A stretch of 64,000 nt of DNA from Limnephilus marmoratus (Eukaryota > Arthropoda > Insecta > Trichoptera > Limnephilidae), in contig OU862928.1 in the NCBI GenBank assembly GCA_917880885.1, positions 12,667,721 to 12,731,720 on the forward strand, in the 5' to 3' direction. The notes beneath the pieces are model-generated. The model worked only from the letters and a program-made list of their open reading frames with translations, was not told the DNA's origin and did not search any database. Of this stretch, positions 23,813 to 34,299 are shown piece by piece. Position numbers and translations under genes: made by a program. Positions within the stretch are counted from its first letter, which is position 1. Each line of letters begins with the position of its first letter.

Positions 23813-24019
23813 AGCCGTATAAAAAGTCAATAGTTCCATTTGAATAAATTCGGATACATTAATTAGAGACGCTATCCAGGATACAAACCAATTCTTAGAA
23901 TGATTGCTTCCAATAAAAAGGGTGGTTGCCCGTAATATGGAAAAATAATTAGTTGAAGATAATATTGTTGATTCTAAAATTTGAAATATTAGATTGACTA
24001 TTATGACGGCTTGACAGAA

Positions 24020-24096
24020 GGTGGCAATAGCGAAATTGGTTAACGCGCACGTCCCGTTTAGACGAGAAGTCTGGGTTCGAGTCCCAGTTGCGACCA
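24020..24096 (+). tRNA. tRNA-like Pol III unit, probably a pseudogene or SINE head
   Basis: A box A (TAGCGAAATTGG, 24028-24039) and a perfect box B (GGTTCGAGTCC, 24074-24084) are correctly spaced. The T stem CTGGG/CCCAG is perfect, the D stem GCG/CGC forms, and the acceptor GTGGCAA/TTGCGAC pairs with one mismatch. A T6 run at 24102-24107 would end Pol III transcription. The anticodon arm is poor: the best stem has four pairs, position 33 is C and not U, and the anticodon would be GTT. It may be a decayed tRNA gene or the tRNA-derived head of a SINE. Confidence 0.45.
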
Positions 24097-24109
24097 TTGT
24101 CTTTTTTCT

Positions 24110-25073
24110 GTTTTCGGTGTCTTGGTCTCTTTCATATTTTCGTTTAGATTATTATTGTTATCTTCTTCTTCAATTTTTCTTCTAAACCTTCAAAAGTTAT
24201 AAAGTCAAAATTTTAAAAGTTATGAAGTATAAATTAAAATATAATTATTAATTAGTAAATATAATTATTTAAAAATATAAATTTATAATTATATAAATAT
24301 AATTATAAAATATAATTATTAATTAGTCTAAAGAGTTTTTCTTATAAAAAAATTTAGTAGAAAAGAGCACCCAAAAAAACGATTTTTGAAACTCAACCGT
24401 AGCCTCCAAAAATGGATTTTTCTAATTTCCTCTTATTTAAATCAAAGGGAAGATTTGTAAGTAGGTACAACACCTACTGAACTATAAACCATAATCTTTA
24501 CTGATCCATTAAAATGGCCACCATCTTGTATCGGAAACGAAACGTACAAACAAAGTTACACGCTGGCAGACGGTATTTGTTAAGCTCAGTCAACTGGGAA
24601 GCAATATATTCAAATTAACATAATAATAAAAGATATTCATTAATAAGAATTAACCTCAGTCGTAATTATTTAAGTCAACTACTTTTTGAAACATAAAATT
24701 ATATTATTTATTTATTTATTTACGCCTATTTAGGCTTTTACATACATATATATGTAAAGGAATACCTACCTAGAAATGCATAGGGATTCCTTCGTGTTCG
24801 AATAATGAATTACTTTTCAAATGTCATTCATTGATGTGTTGTCATGGTGACATACAAAGAGATGATTATTGTTTTTGATTAGCTACGATGCAGACATTCA
24901 ATTAATCAAGATATCAGAAAAATAAGTGTTAAAGTGTTATAATGTTTTTAAAATCGACAAATAAACTTCAAATGTAGTTTCTTTGTTAACAGAGCAACAC
25001 ATGATTTGTTTTGTCATTACCAATAAAGAAGTACAACCAATAGACAAATTGTCTTATATATATATAAGAATTG
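24110..25073. other. AT-rich non-coding stretch
   Basis: AATTATTAATTAGT and TATAATTAT phrases alternate at 24,235-24,330. There is no recognisable gene; bases near 25060-25073 are an AT dinucleotide tract. Confidence 0.45.
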
Positions 25074-25799
25074 TTACGATACACAAATACGCCCCTGCAA
25101 ATTACTCGGCCCCTCCTCCCAAGTTGTAGCGCACGCCACTGCGCAAACTACAGTTTCACTCCCTCTCCGCTAGCTTGCCGGCGCGCTATCGGCGGCGGAA
25201 CCCAAGCCACCGTCAATAGCCAGCCGCGAACCGGCACTTCCCTGCAACTCCCGGTCTAGTGCGCACGCATAATGTGAGAATCGTTCCGCGCGCATTCCAG
25301 AAAGTTCCACGCGGAAGCATGGAACGTGTTTTTGCTAAGTGATACACTAGGACACCAAGAATGGCCGAATTCCTTCCCGACACGGAAGATACAAGAGTCC
25401 AAACGCTCACTGTGAGTACCCAAGCTGTTATATTCCCCCATATTTGCGTGTGTTCACAGTAAATTCACCGCGGAGATAAATAGCCCTTCCAGACAGATTA
25501 TAGGGACGGATTCCTCCATTTAAGATATAACTGTTGTTGCTACCCTGAATTACTCTGTATGCATTATTGTGATATTGTGTTTACGCAGGTGTTTTACCCA
25601 ATATAACTGATGTTTACCCTGGTTACTGGTTTCACTGCCTTCCCCCAGCCCGTAGAAATTTGAGCTTTATTTCAGGAAAACCACACACACGCCTCACAGA
25701 TCCTACCACCCTGGTGGTGAGGGCCTCTCCCGCTCTGCTGACTAAAACCTGAGCTAGTCTGTCGGCAGAATGTAGGGACCCCCAGTAGGTCCGCTAACA
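25074..25799 (+). repeat. Candidate 5' LTR, no second copy in the window
   Basis: It begins TGTTACGATACACAAAT and ends with CA just before the primer-binding-site-like sequence at 25801, giving a length of about 726 bp. It is more GC-rich than its surroundings. It is called from its position and its TG...CA ends only; no matching 3' LTR is present to confirm the borders. Confidence 0.4.
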
Positions 25800-25800
25800 C

Positions 25801-26045
25801 TGTCGCCCAACGTGAGGCAATTTTTTTCCTCACCTCCGCCGCTAACACTGGCGTTCCCAACTTAGGGGCAATTTTTTTTCTTTCCTCCTCATCTTTTCCC
25901 CCACGTCGTGCTTAACACTGTTGCCCGAACGTGGTACGTTTTTGCGTTGTGGCGCCAATACTGGCATTCCATCTTAGAGGCAATTTTTTTCCTCATTTCC
26001 CCACATTTAACACTGACGCTAGAATGTGGGGCATTTTTTTCTCTC
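25801..26045 (+). repeat. Leader with repeated primer-binding-site-like units
   Basis: TGTCGCCCAACGTGAGGC at 25801 resembles the class of primer-binding sites beginning TGGCGCCCAACGT. Four degenerate variants follow, each introduced by AACACTG or AATACTG and most ending in GGGGC or AGGC plus a T-run (about 25848, 25917, 25950 and 26010). Only the first copy abuts the putative LTR and is correctly placed to prime. Confidence 0.6.
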
Positions 26046-27699
26046 TTTCCTGAGCTCAAATCTTTACAGGCCGGCGAAGGATAAATGTATTTTTGTTCCT
26101 TTGTCTTCTTCCCAGCTTTACTGGTCCAGAATAATACCTAACAATCACATATTGTAAACAACATTCGTATGTACCTTTGTTCCCGGGCATAATAATTCTA
26201 GAAGGTTCGTCGATTACGTCATTTCAACGATGCGACAGTTTTGGCGCGGGAACAACGACATTATTCGGGAATGATCTATTATTACGTAAGCCGTAACTAC
26301 GACATGCGCGCGAAAATTAACAACGCGGTTTGCCTCCAAACATATATCTTCCAGTTATCAGGCGGGAATACTTCTTATAAATAACAATGTTGATTTACTG
26401 TTCTTTCCCATGAATATTTAGGTACATTGTGACTTATTTACACAAGTGTTGTTATGTTTTCACACGTCAAGTGAAGTGAAATGCACATAATGTAAAATAC
26501 CTAAGCGGGAGCCGTCGGCAAATCTTTTTCATCAAAATAGGTTTGTGCCCCGTGTTTGTTTTATTTCTCATGAAGTGTGAGCCCTTTTTGAAAAAGTGAA
26601 ATTCTTAAATAGTGAACAGTGAAATCAAACAGTGTTTTTTTTTCAAAAGGCCTCCTTTGGCAATTTTTTTCCAAAAACAATATTCGTAATTTCCATCGTG
26701 TTTTCCAATGGTGCTTCGTGAAAAAGAAATAAAACAACTTTTCCTAAGGGCCGTCCAGGCCGAATTTTTTTCCAAATAGTGAAATCTTTTAAAAGTGAAA
26801 TTGTGGAGTTACAAAAGTGTCTAGTGAAACCAAGAATATGCACCCTAGAAGGAGACCCCTGGCCAAATTTCGCAAAAATTAAAATACTTTGAAGAATTTT
26901 AACAAATTTTCTAAAAGTGCTTATTTTAAACACAAAAGAGCAACTTTGTAAGGATCCCCCTTGGCAAAAATTTTTCAAAATTTTGGACTTAGGGAAATTC
27001 AGGAAATTTAAAAAAAAAAAAAAAAGTCCCTCTTGTTTTTTTTCTTTCTCGACCAGCGAAAGAATTTAAGCCGTCACGCCGTCCATCACCTGCACCAAAA
27101 TGGAATCACAAAGAGTGATAATCAAAACTTTCGTACATAATCACGAACATTTTCAACTCACAAAGGCATCGACAAAATCATGCACGATGCATACACAACC
27201 ATCAACAAGTACATTGGCCGCAAGCTATAGGAGCTGTCAAGCCCGGAAACATGTACTCAAGAAAGGGACACACCTCACAGGTCGTGCCACCCAGGAGCAT
27301 AGAGGCCGATAATAATGCCTCTCCCGGCGAGACTATCCACTGCCGGATTTCACAAGTCGCGCCTAGCAACAAAAATTTGCGCGCGACATTCTCATTTGCA
27401 CACGCTGGCCGCAAGTTCGTACTACAGCGCCGTTTGCGTTTGTTAACCCTTTGGAGGCACATACGATTATTATGTGTGAAATACATCGTGAACGAAACAA
27501 TGGCGTCGTTCACACAAGGAACTACAATTCACAGAATTATTTCTACAATACCTACCTCCCTCGCAGCGTGCATACCCTACAAGAGTACACCCCGAGTTAT
27601 GGAGTTGTGGCATAAGTCCTCAAGCGTGAGGCAGGTCTCGAGTCAGCTTTCGTGCGATCTCTTGACAATGTTTTGTAAATAAATAAACATGCATACCAC
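26046..27699 (+). other. Leader and body of the deleted element, no motif
   Basis: There are no recognisable gag or pol motifs. The frame starting with ATG at 27100 (70 codons) could be a remnant gag N-terminus because it lies where gag should begin, but nothing in it is diagnostic. A recurring phrase of AGTGAAA plus TTTTTTCC occurs between 26,590 and 26,900. Confidence 0.35.
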
Positions 27700-28090
27700 T
27701 GGCGTGTAAGGTATCAATTACACGACCAGACCCCTATAAATAAAGCAAATCCTTTATTTATACTTCTTTGTAAATAAATGTACATTCACAATAGGTACAT
27801 CCAAGTGTCATGGTTGTACCAACTTCTCTTTTCCCCATCACGGCAAATTGCCAGCATTGTTTCTTTGTACATTTATTTTTCTCTCACCTGTTCTGAGGCT
27901 GATTACTTCAGAGCAGAGACACACCTCGAGTCACGATATTTTGGGAAGTCATGATCCCAATTGTCGTTTCTCAATCCCACACCATGCAATGTTCATGTCA
28001 TGTCACACGTTGTGTTTCGTTTTTTCGTTTTTTGTTTTGTTTTGTCTATGGCCTCAGTTTCGGCCGCCCTTGTACATTTTTTTACCTCAT
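27700..28090 (+). repeat. 3' non-coding region of the gypsy-like element, copy 2
   Basis: It aligns with 2418-2765 (GGCGTGTAA, AATAAAGCAA, TTCTGAGGCTGAT, GGGAAGTCATGA). The two copies differ at many sites, so they are old or belong to different subfamilies. Open frames across it are not genes. Confidence 0.65.
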
Positions 28091-28197
28091 TCTCACGTTC
28101 ATCGCATTTTACCTACATTATAATCCTACCCTGAGTATTATACTATTATTATACTATTATGAGTATTATACTAAACTTTAAATCAGAATTTAAATAG

Positions 28198-29630
28198 AAA
28201 TTCCCTAACCATTTAAAGCAGTCAATCGTCATTTTACTGCATAAAAGTGGGGACAAATCACTGATACACGATTACCGGCCTGTTTCCCTGCTCAACTCTG
28301 TCTCAAAAATTTTGGAGAAAATTGTAAAGAACCGTCTCATCCATTATCTAGAAAATAACAACATCCTTTCTAGTAGACAATTCGGCTTTCGTAAAGGTTT
28401 AAGCACTGAAAACGCCATCGCTAATTTAACAAAAATCATCTCTAACAATCTAGATAAAGGTAGTAAATGCATTGCACTTTTTTTAGATCTAGCTAAAGCA
28501 TTTGACACTATCTCGCACAAAATTCTGCTGAATAAACTACAGCGAATTGGGATACAGGGTCAAATTTTCAAGTGGTTGGTTAGTTACCTAGAAAACAGGA
28601 GCCAAAGAGTGGATATTAACGGTACTCTAAGTGATCCAGCCAATATTAAATATGGCGTACCGCAAGGAAGTACTCTAGCTCCCATATTGTTTAATGTTTA
28701 TATAAATGACTTATGTAATACTTCCTTTGCAGACCACATTATTACATTTGCTGACGATACAGTACTTTTATTTGAAGGCAAAACCTGGAATGAGTCTTGC
28801 AGTAAAGCTGAATTTGGCATAAACAAAGTTAAACAGTGACTAGATAGTAATCTCCTCACTCTAAACTCGGATAAAACGAAATTCATCTGCTTCAGTTCAA
28901 CTCAAGCGGGTCAACCACAAGAAATCCTTAACATTAGAATACACCATTGCAATGACATTATTACATGTAAATGCAATACCTTAGAATGTGTGGACAATAT
29001 AAGATACCTAGGAGTTATCATTGATAAATTTCTGAGATGGGATAAATATATAGCATTTACTTCCACAAAGGTCAGGAAACTTACACATCTGTTTATAGCA
29101 ATAAGAAATATTCTATGCGTAAATGATTTGAAACGAATTTACTTTGCAATGTGTAATTCCATATTAGACTATGCTTCCTTAGGTTGGGGCGGTTGTGCTA
29201 AAACTATACTCGATCCCTTAGCTAAAATAAATTAAATAAATAAAAATCCCAGAAATCGCTTATAAGAGTCATACTGAAAAAACCTTTCAGGTACCCCAGC
29301 GATTCATTGTTCGCAGAGTTTCGTGTTCTTGATGTAAGACAATTATACATGAGGAAAATCATATTACATACTCAAAAACAGAGGCACCACTACGCTTCTG
29401 TAAACCACTGTCATAATACAACACATGCAAAAAAAAACCCAATAGTTCCGTCCACCACTTCCTCATCTTTAGCACAGAGACAATTCTCATACTTAGGCCC
29501 TAAATTGCTCAATCTCATACCTGATGCATGGAAGTCAAAGAGTACTAATATTCTGCGTATGCAGGTAAATAATTGGCTTCTGGTCTTGGGGAGAGCTGAA
29601 TGCGAGAATATGCTAAACAACAGTAATTGA
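28198..29630 (+). pseudogene. Jockey/CR1-type LINE ORF2, 5'-truncated, RT
   Basis: Reverse transcriptase of a LINE, closely related along its whole length to 54020-55470. It starts abruptly near HLKQSIVILLHKSG. RT motifs are YRPVSLLNS, FGFRKGLSTENA, FLDLAKAFDTISH, YGVPQGSTL and the catalytic FADDTVLLF. A TGA at 28837-28839 interrupts it where the paralogue has Trp. The same frame then resumes through RYLGVIIDKFLRWD and ends at 29235 by a frameshift. The C-terminus (VLDVRQLYMRK onward) continues in another frame to 29630. The endonuclease domain is missing because of 5' truncation. Confidence 0.9.
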
Positions 29631-30189
29631 ATTGTAATTTTTGTTTTCTTTGTTTTTCTTTACATTTTAATTTATATTGGTATTATATTAGCATTAAAGT
29701 AACTGTATTTTTACATAAAGTAAGTTTGAAAATTGCTCAATTCTTTGTGATATTTTTCCTTAAAGGAAAAGTTCCTTCTTTACTTTCAGTTTTTTATTTT
29801 TCATTTTCTTGTTTTATCTATTAACATTTCTTTAGTTTATTATGTCAACTAAACAATAGTAAAAAATGTCGTGGTATAACTGAAAGTATACTAGTTTATG
29901 AATATATATTTGTATTATTTTACCAACAGAATTTCTTCATTCATTTTCATTTTCAAATTCATTATTCTTGTTTTATCTATTAATATTTCTTTAGTTTATT
30001 ATGTCAGCTAAACAATAGAAAAAATGTCGTGGTAAAACTGAAAGTATTCTAGAATATGAATATACATATGTATTATTTTACCAACAGAATAGTCAACACT
30101 ATAACTTACTATAATTTACATGTAAAAACATTATCATATTGGAATATCCTAAAACGGGCATATGCCTAGTTGGACATTTTAAGTTAATT
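29631..30189. other. LINE 3' region with a direct repeat
   Basis: AT-rich. The segment TTGTTTTATCTATTAA through AAAAAATGTCGTGGTA and on to TATTTTACCAACAGAAT occurs at about 29,808-29,930 and again at about 29,968-30,090, so a piece of about 120 bp is duplicated. It probably belongs to the 3' untranslated region of the adjacent LINE. Confidence 0.5.
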
Positions 30190-30545
30190 TTTTTTTTTTT
30201 TTTTACATGAGCTCCACACAGGAGGCCTTGAGGAAAATAATTTCCCTCAGGGCCTATGTCATCTTTGAGGATGCTGTGTGGAGGGTTTTTTTTAAGGAAA
30301 GGAAGGAGAGGAGAGTTCTGGGAAGGAAAAGGGTTTAAGGGGTGGGTAGGAATCTGGGGTTCAGTATGTCCTGGTCATCCGCCTCCAAGACCTAGACAAA
30401 CCTCACCCCCATGAACCCGGGCACCCCTGCTAAATCACCAAACGTAGCGAACCACTTGGGGTGACCTATGGCAGAGGTGTTGGTTATCCAATAAAGGTTC
30501 CCGGGGCGGCGGTACCCATTCCCGCCTCCCAAATTGTATTGTATT
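30190..30545 (+). repeat. Dispersed repeat family B, longest copy
   Basis: It contains CTCCACACAGGAGGCC, CCCTCAGGGCCTATGTCAT, TGCTGTGTGGAGGG, CACTTGGGGTGACCTATGGC and GGTTCCCGGGGCGGCGG. Other copies are at 17609-17715 and, inverted and split, at 57963-58125 plus 59620-59770. CCTCCACACAGC and its inverse in the left part could form a hairpin. I found no transposase frame, so it is non-autonomous. Confidence 0.75.
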
Positions 30546-30866
30546 ATGTAATATTTACAAACAAACAATAAATAAATAAAATAAATAAATAAAATAAATA
30601 AATTTAAATAATAACTCAACACAAAATGATATTTTAATAGAACACAACCCAACACAAAAAAAATATTATAATTAAATCCAACCCAACACAACACAATTGT
30701 CTTTTTTTTTAAGTCCATTTGTTTTGATCTGCTCCAGGTGCAGTCCACGATATAAGCACCACAGTGCGGGGTGCGTCATCAATTTATAGGTCGTCATGTT
30801 GTTCCTGAGTTTGGTACCTTTAAAGAGCATTTTTTTTATCTACTCCATAAAAAAGTTTTTTTGAAT

Positions 30867-31406
30867 TTATTCATCATGGCCGTCCGGGGTGTCCGGACTG
30901 ATGGAAGGGTCCGGGGCGTCCGTTACAGGTTCAGCTTCCGGATCCAGAGGCATCAGACATATCTTTGTGATAGGCCTGACAAAGATTCCTTGAGGGGTTT
31001 TCAGGGTAACCACTCGTACTACACCATCCGCGCCGGGATGTGTAAATATGACTCGCGCCATTTTCCATAATGGTGGAGGTAAATTATCTTCCTTCAGAAT
31101 AACCAGATCATCCTTTTGCAGTGCCCGTTGATTACTGGTTTGCCATTTAGTCCTTTTTTGTAGTTCCATCAAGTACTCTCGTTTCCATCTAGACCAAAAA
31201 GATAACATTAGCGCATGGATTCTCTGATATTGGGTCAGCCTGTTGTCTGGTATGGCTCGGACATCTCTCTCCGGAATGATAGAGGATTTACTGCCTATGA
31301 GGAAATGGTTTGGGGTGAGGGGTTGGTAATCGTGGATGTCATCAGACAAGGAAGTCAATGGACGGGAATTTAGACAGGCCTCAATCTGACAAATTAAGGT
31401 ATACAA
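30867..31406 (-). pseudogene. BEL/Pao integrase C-terminal part (outer element)
   Basis: This is the downstream end of a BEL/Pao Pol on the minus strand, belonging to the outermost element of the nest. It includes the catalytic-core end QIEACLNSRPLTSLSDD, LTPNHFLIG, FWSRWKREYL, KDDLVILKEDNLPP and GADGVVRVVTLKTPQG, the standard BEL integrase tail. It joins the core at 31394-31727 through a frameshift near 31,400. A diverged copy of the same family is at 63462-64000. The element's 3' LTR is not identifiable; repeat family B lies just beyond. Confidence 0.9.
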
Positions 31407-31727
31407 AAGTCAAAGGTTAAAGCAGAATTATTAGTGACTCTATACAAATAAAACTTTGCTGACTTGACCGCAGCTTCCCACAGCCCTCCCTGACTAGGGG
31501 CTCGAGGGGTTATGAACCTCCACTCAATACCTCTGTTGGCTAAATAATTTTGAATTTTGTCGTTGTTTTCCCTCAAACTGGTATACAGCTCCTTGAGCCT
31601 GTTACAGGCTCCCCGAAAGTTGCTAGCGTTGTCGGATAAGATCTTATCAGGTTCTCCCCTACGGGATATAAACCTCTTTAAACTGTTCAAGAAAGCATTG
31701 CTAGATAAATCCGAAACTAATTCCAAG
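31394..31727 (-). pseudogene. BEL/Pao integrase core (outer element), broken by insertion
   Basis: The minus-strand integrase core reads HLELVSDLSSNAFLNSL, then ISRRGEPDKILSDNASNF with the second catalytic Asp, then APSQGGLWEAAVKSAK with the catalytic Glu. At 31727/31728 it is interrupted by the LTR of another BEL element. The upstream residues CFSTKVVHL are found 9.8 kb away at 41577-41605. The longer open frame to 31873 is an artefact of reading from the integrase into the inserted LTR. Confidence 0.9.
31723..31727 (+). other. Target-site duplication CCAAG, left copy
   Basis: CCAAG at 31723-31727 abuts the 5' LTR of the plus-strand BEL element and recurs at 41577-41581, directly after its 3' LTR. 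Removing the insert and one copy restores the outer integrase reading frame. Confidence 0.93.
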
Positions 31728-32237
31728 TGTTTCATAACGCTTAATAAGATCTCGATGGGTTTGTTCTGATTCATGTACAAAGACCAGAATTCAAACCTAT
31801 TGTTGAATTTCGCACACTGGGTACTTATTTGGCTGAAATTACCGGTGTCAACCGTGGTCAAGGTGCAAAACAAGTGTTGTTTTTTCGTGAGTCTTCTGTT
31901 CGTAAGCAGCTGTCATCATTGTACAACCGTCTATATCGTGACAAGCTAACATAATACGTAAAGTGAATCTACCGCCGGTAATTCACCACATCCCATCGCA
32001 TAAGAACGAAATAACGACTGCCCATAAATATACCAACCCCCGACCGACTGCCTGTGGACCAGCCAAAGACCACGAGGGACCCACAAACCGGGCAAGATTG
32101 CCATCATTATCGTAAGTCCCTCTGTGATATATCTTTGCATTTGTTTAATGAACATATTCTATCGAGATCCGTAGGCGTTTAATTTAGCAAGGAATAACCA
32201 CAGGTTAGTCTAACCCCGTGCCATCGTGCACGTTATA
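31728..32237 (+). repeat. 5' LTR of the plus-strand BEL element (510 bp)
   Basis: It starts TGTTTCATAACGC and ends CACGTTATA, so the right terminus is TA and not the usual CA. The borders are fixed by comparison with the split 3' LTR (37014-37301 plus 41355-41576, also 510 bp) and by the flanking target duplications. Confidence 0.93.
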
Positions 32238-32255
32238 TTGGTGCCGAAATCAGCG
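32238..32255 (+). other. Primer-binding site of the plus-strand BEL element
   Basis: The sequence TTGGTGCCGAAATCAGCG follows the 5' LTR directly. Its position and the TGGTGCC start fit a tRNA primer-binding site. I cannot name the tRNA. Confidence 0.65.
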
Positions 32256-32496
32256 AACTTTAGATATTAAAATCTGCAATTGCCAAGCAAAAAAAATATT
32301 ATGAAATGTTTCGTGAATTTAAATGTCAATCATTTCGAACTGTTAATTTCAAACAGTGAAGTTTAGAATTAGGTATCTAGTTCTTAAATATTTACTACCT
32401 ACCGTAGGTACTTTTTTAAATTATAACAAATTCTATTGATTTATTCAATTTCTTTTCGAGGTACGTTTCTATTTTCTTTTTGTGTTTATTATCAAA

Positions 32497-33429
32497 ATGG
32501 CGCCAACTATTCAAACATTGCGCCGAAAACGGACATTAGCAAATAATAGATTGATAAAAACGCATGAAATCGCGAAAATCGCTTTACATGATATAACGAA
32601 GAAAGACTTACTGTTGGCTCATTATACAACTCTTGAAAGGATAGTTCTTGAATTTGAAACATCTCACGACGAAATATTAAATTTAGATGACTCAAACCAA
32701 ATTGAGGAAGATAAAATTCGCGAAGCTTTTGATGAAATGTATTACCAAATTGTCGCAATTTATCAGAAGTTGACCAGTCAACCAGTCGAATCTGAGACCG
32801 CGAATGTATGCACGAACATCAAATTACCAAAGATAAGCATTCCAATATTCTCTGGCGATATCAAACAATGGCCCGAATTTTATGATATGTTTAATGCCTT
32901 AATTCATGAAAACAAATTATTGTCAAATACCGAACGCATGCAGTATTTGTTTTCGAGTGTATCTGGCGAGGCATTAGGTTTAATTCGGACATTCCCGGTC
33001 CAGGGAGCCCACTATTTGGAAGCTTATCAAAGACTGATCGGGCGTTATCGCAACGCGCGCGAACTGGCATTTACGTATTGGCGGGAAATGCAAAATGTCA
33101 AATTTCCACCCAACGATCCATACGAATTTCACCGCGTTTTCGACGTGTTTAACGAAAATCTAACAATCTTAAGGGAATTGGATCTCCCTACAGACAATTG
33201 GGACTTCGTGCTTTGTTATTTGATTCTGTCAAAATTGGATTCACTAACAAGGTGCGCTTTCGAACAACTGCAGTCTCCTACTGAGTTGCCATCATATTCG
33301 AAACTAAAGGAGTTTTTATATAACCAGTGTGAAGCTCGTGTACGAGACTCACATTTTTTGTCTCCCGATCGCAATCATGTTGAAAAACACCACGGTCAAG
33401 GATTAGCGTACAAACCTCCCGCACGTTAA
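32497..33429 (+). CDS. BEL/Pao Gag
   Basis: Gag capsid region of the middle element. I place the start at ATG 32497, because its context (ATCAAAATGG) fits insect initiation better than the ATG 15 bases upstream. The N-terminal half is helical and charged. The diagnostic BEL/Pao gag segment follows: KLPKISIPIFSGDIKQWPEF, then LSNTERMQYLFSSVSGEA, and YRNARELAFTYWREM. The frame stops at TAA 33427-33429, shortly before the zinc knuckles. These continue in the same frame, so the stop is likely a lesion that truncates Gag before its RNA-binding part. Confidence 0.88.
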   Translation: MAPTIQTLRRKRTLANNRLIKTHEIAKIALHDITKKDLLLAHYTTLERIVLEFETSHDEILNLDDSNQIEEDKIREAFDEMYYQIVAIYQKLTSQPVESETANVCTNIKLPKISIPIFSGDIKQWPEFYDMFNALIHENKLLSNTERMQYLFSSVSGEALGLIRTFPVQGAHYLEAYQRLIGRYRNARELAFTYWREMQNVKFPPNDPYEFHRVFDVFNENLTILRELDLPTDNWDFVLCYLILSKLDSLTRCAFEQLQSPTELPSYSKLKEFLYNQCEARVRDSHFLSPDRNHVEKHHGQGLAYKPPAR

Positions 33430-34299
33430 TCTGAACAGGCTTCCAAAAAACATACTTCATCGCTTCTTTGCGATGTAACGAAGGTGCTACCTGAATCCAA
33501 TGGGTCCTCGATCTCGATCAATTTTCCAAAGTGCTCCTGTTGAAAGGAAGAACATTTAATTTCCAAGTGCAAAACATTCGCGCTAAAATCAGTTCAGGAT
33601 CGCATTCAATTCGCCAAAGCTCACCGTTGGTGCTTTAATTGTCTTCGTTCTTCTCATTATCTTAAAGATTGTAAATCTATATTTAAATGTCAGAAATGTA
33701 ACCAAAAGCATCACACTCTACTCCATCGTGATGAAACCATATCTTCTAAAGAGGGGGATCATCACCCCACGACGTCTACGGACCAAGAGGACCCTCAAAT
33801 TAGTGTCCTCACTAATTTAGGTGACAGATCCGTAGTTCTATTGTCTACTGCCAAGGTTAGCATTCGCGATTCCTCCGGCAGGTTTCAAACTTTTCGTGCG
33901 TTGATCGATTCAGGCAGTCAAGCTCACTTCATCACCGATCGCGCTGCAGAGCGTCTAGGCATCCATCGTACGGCCAGTTCTCGAAGAATTAGTGGCTTAG
34001 GCCGATCTTCCGCAACTGCGTCAGGTGTCATTCAATTGGAAGTTGGTGTTGAGGAACGGGTTCTCTTTAATATCATGGCACTCACGCTGCCTACTATCTG
34101 CGGCAACATGCCAACGGTTCGATTAGATAAGTCGTCATGGCATCAGTTGCAAGAATTACCTCTTGCTGACCCTGATTGTCACAAACCGGGACCGATTGAC
34201 CTTCTTCTGGGTGCTGAGGTCTTTACTTCTCTTTTGAGACCTGGTAATGTGAAGGGTGGTCGTAATCAGCCATCAGCTTTCAATTCTGTATTTGGTTGA
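33430..34299 (+). pseudogene. BEL/Pao nucleocapsid and aspartic protease
   Basis: This follows gag in the same frame. A first zinc-knuckle-like stretch (CSC...KEEHLISKC) is broken by a TGA near 33,538. A second, CFNCLRSSHYLKDC, is intact. The protease motif is ALIDSGSQAHFI, and PIDLLLGAEVF is the BEL-type downstream motif. The frame ends with TGA 34297-34299 at a place where BEL Pol usually has a Trp, and pol then continues in the same frame. Confidence 0.87.

Larger units (their letters stand above)
25074..28090 (+). mobile_element. Internally deleted gypsy-like LTR element
   Basis: A leader with a primer-binding-site-like sequence (25801) is followed by about 1.6 kb without gag or pol motifs, then by the 3' region shared with the gypsy copy at 2.4 kb (27700-27999). 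The order fits a non-autonomous deletion derivative whose pol has been removed. A 5'-truncated LINE follows at 28198, and the expected 3' LTR is not visible. Confidence 0.5.

Noticed and set aside
31728..31873. Extension of the minus-strand integrase frame upstream to 31873
   Set aside because: These codons are antisense to the BEL LTR inserted at 31728. The same stretch recurs at 37014 with no integrase. The true upstream integrase codons are at 41577.
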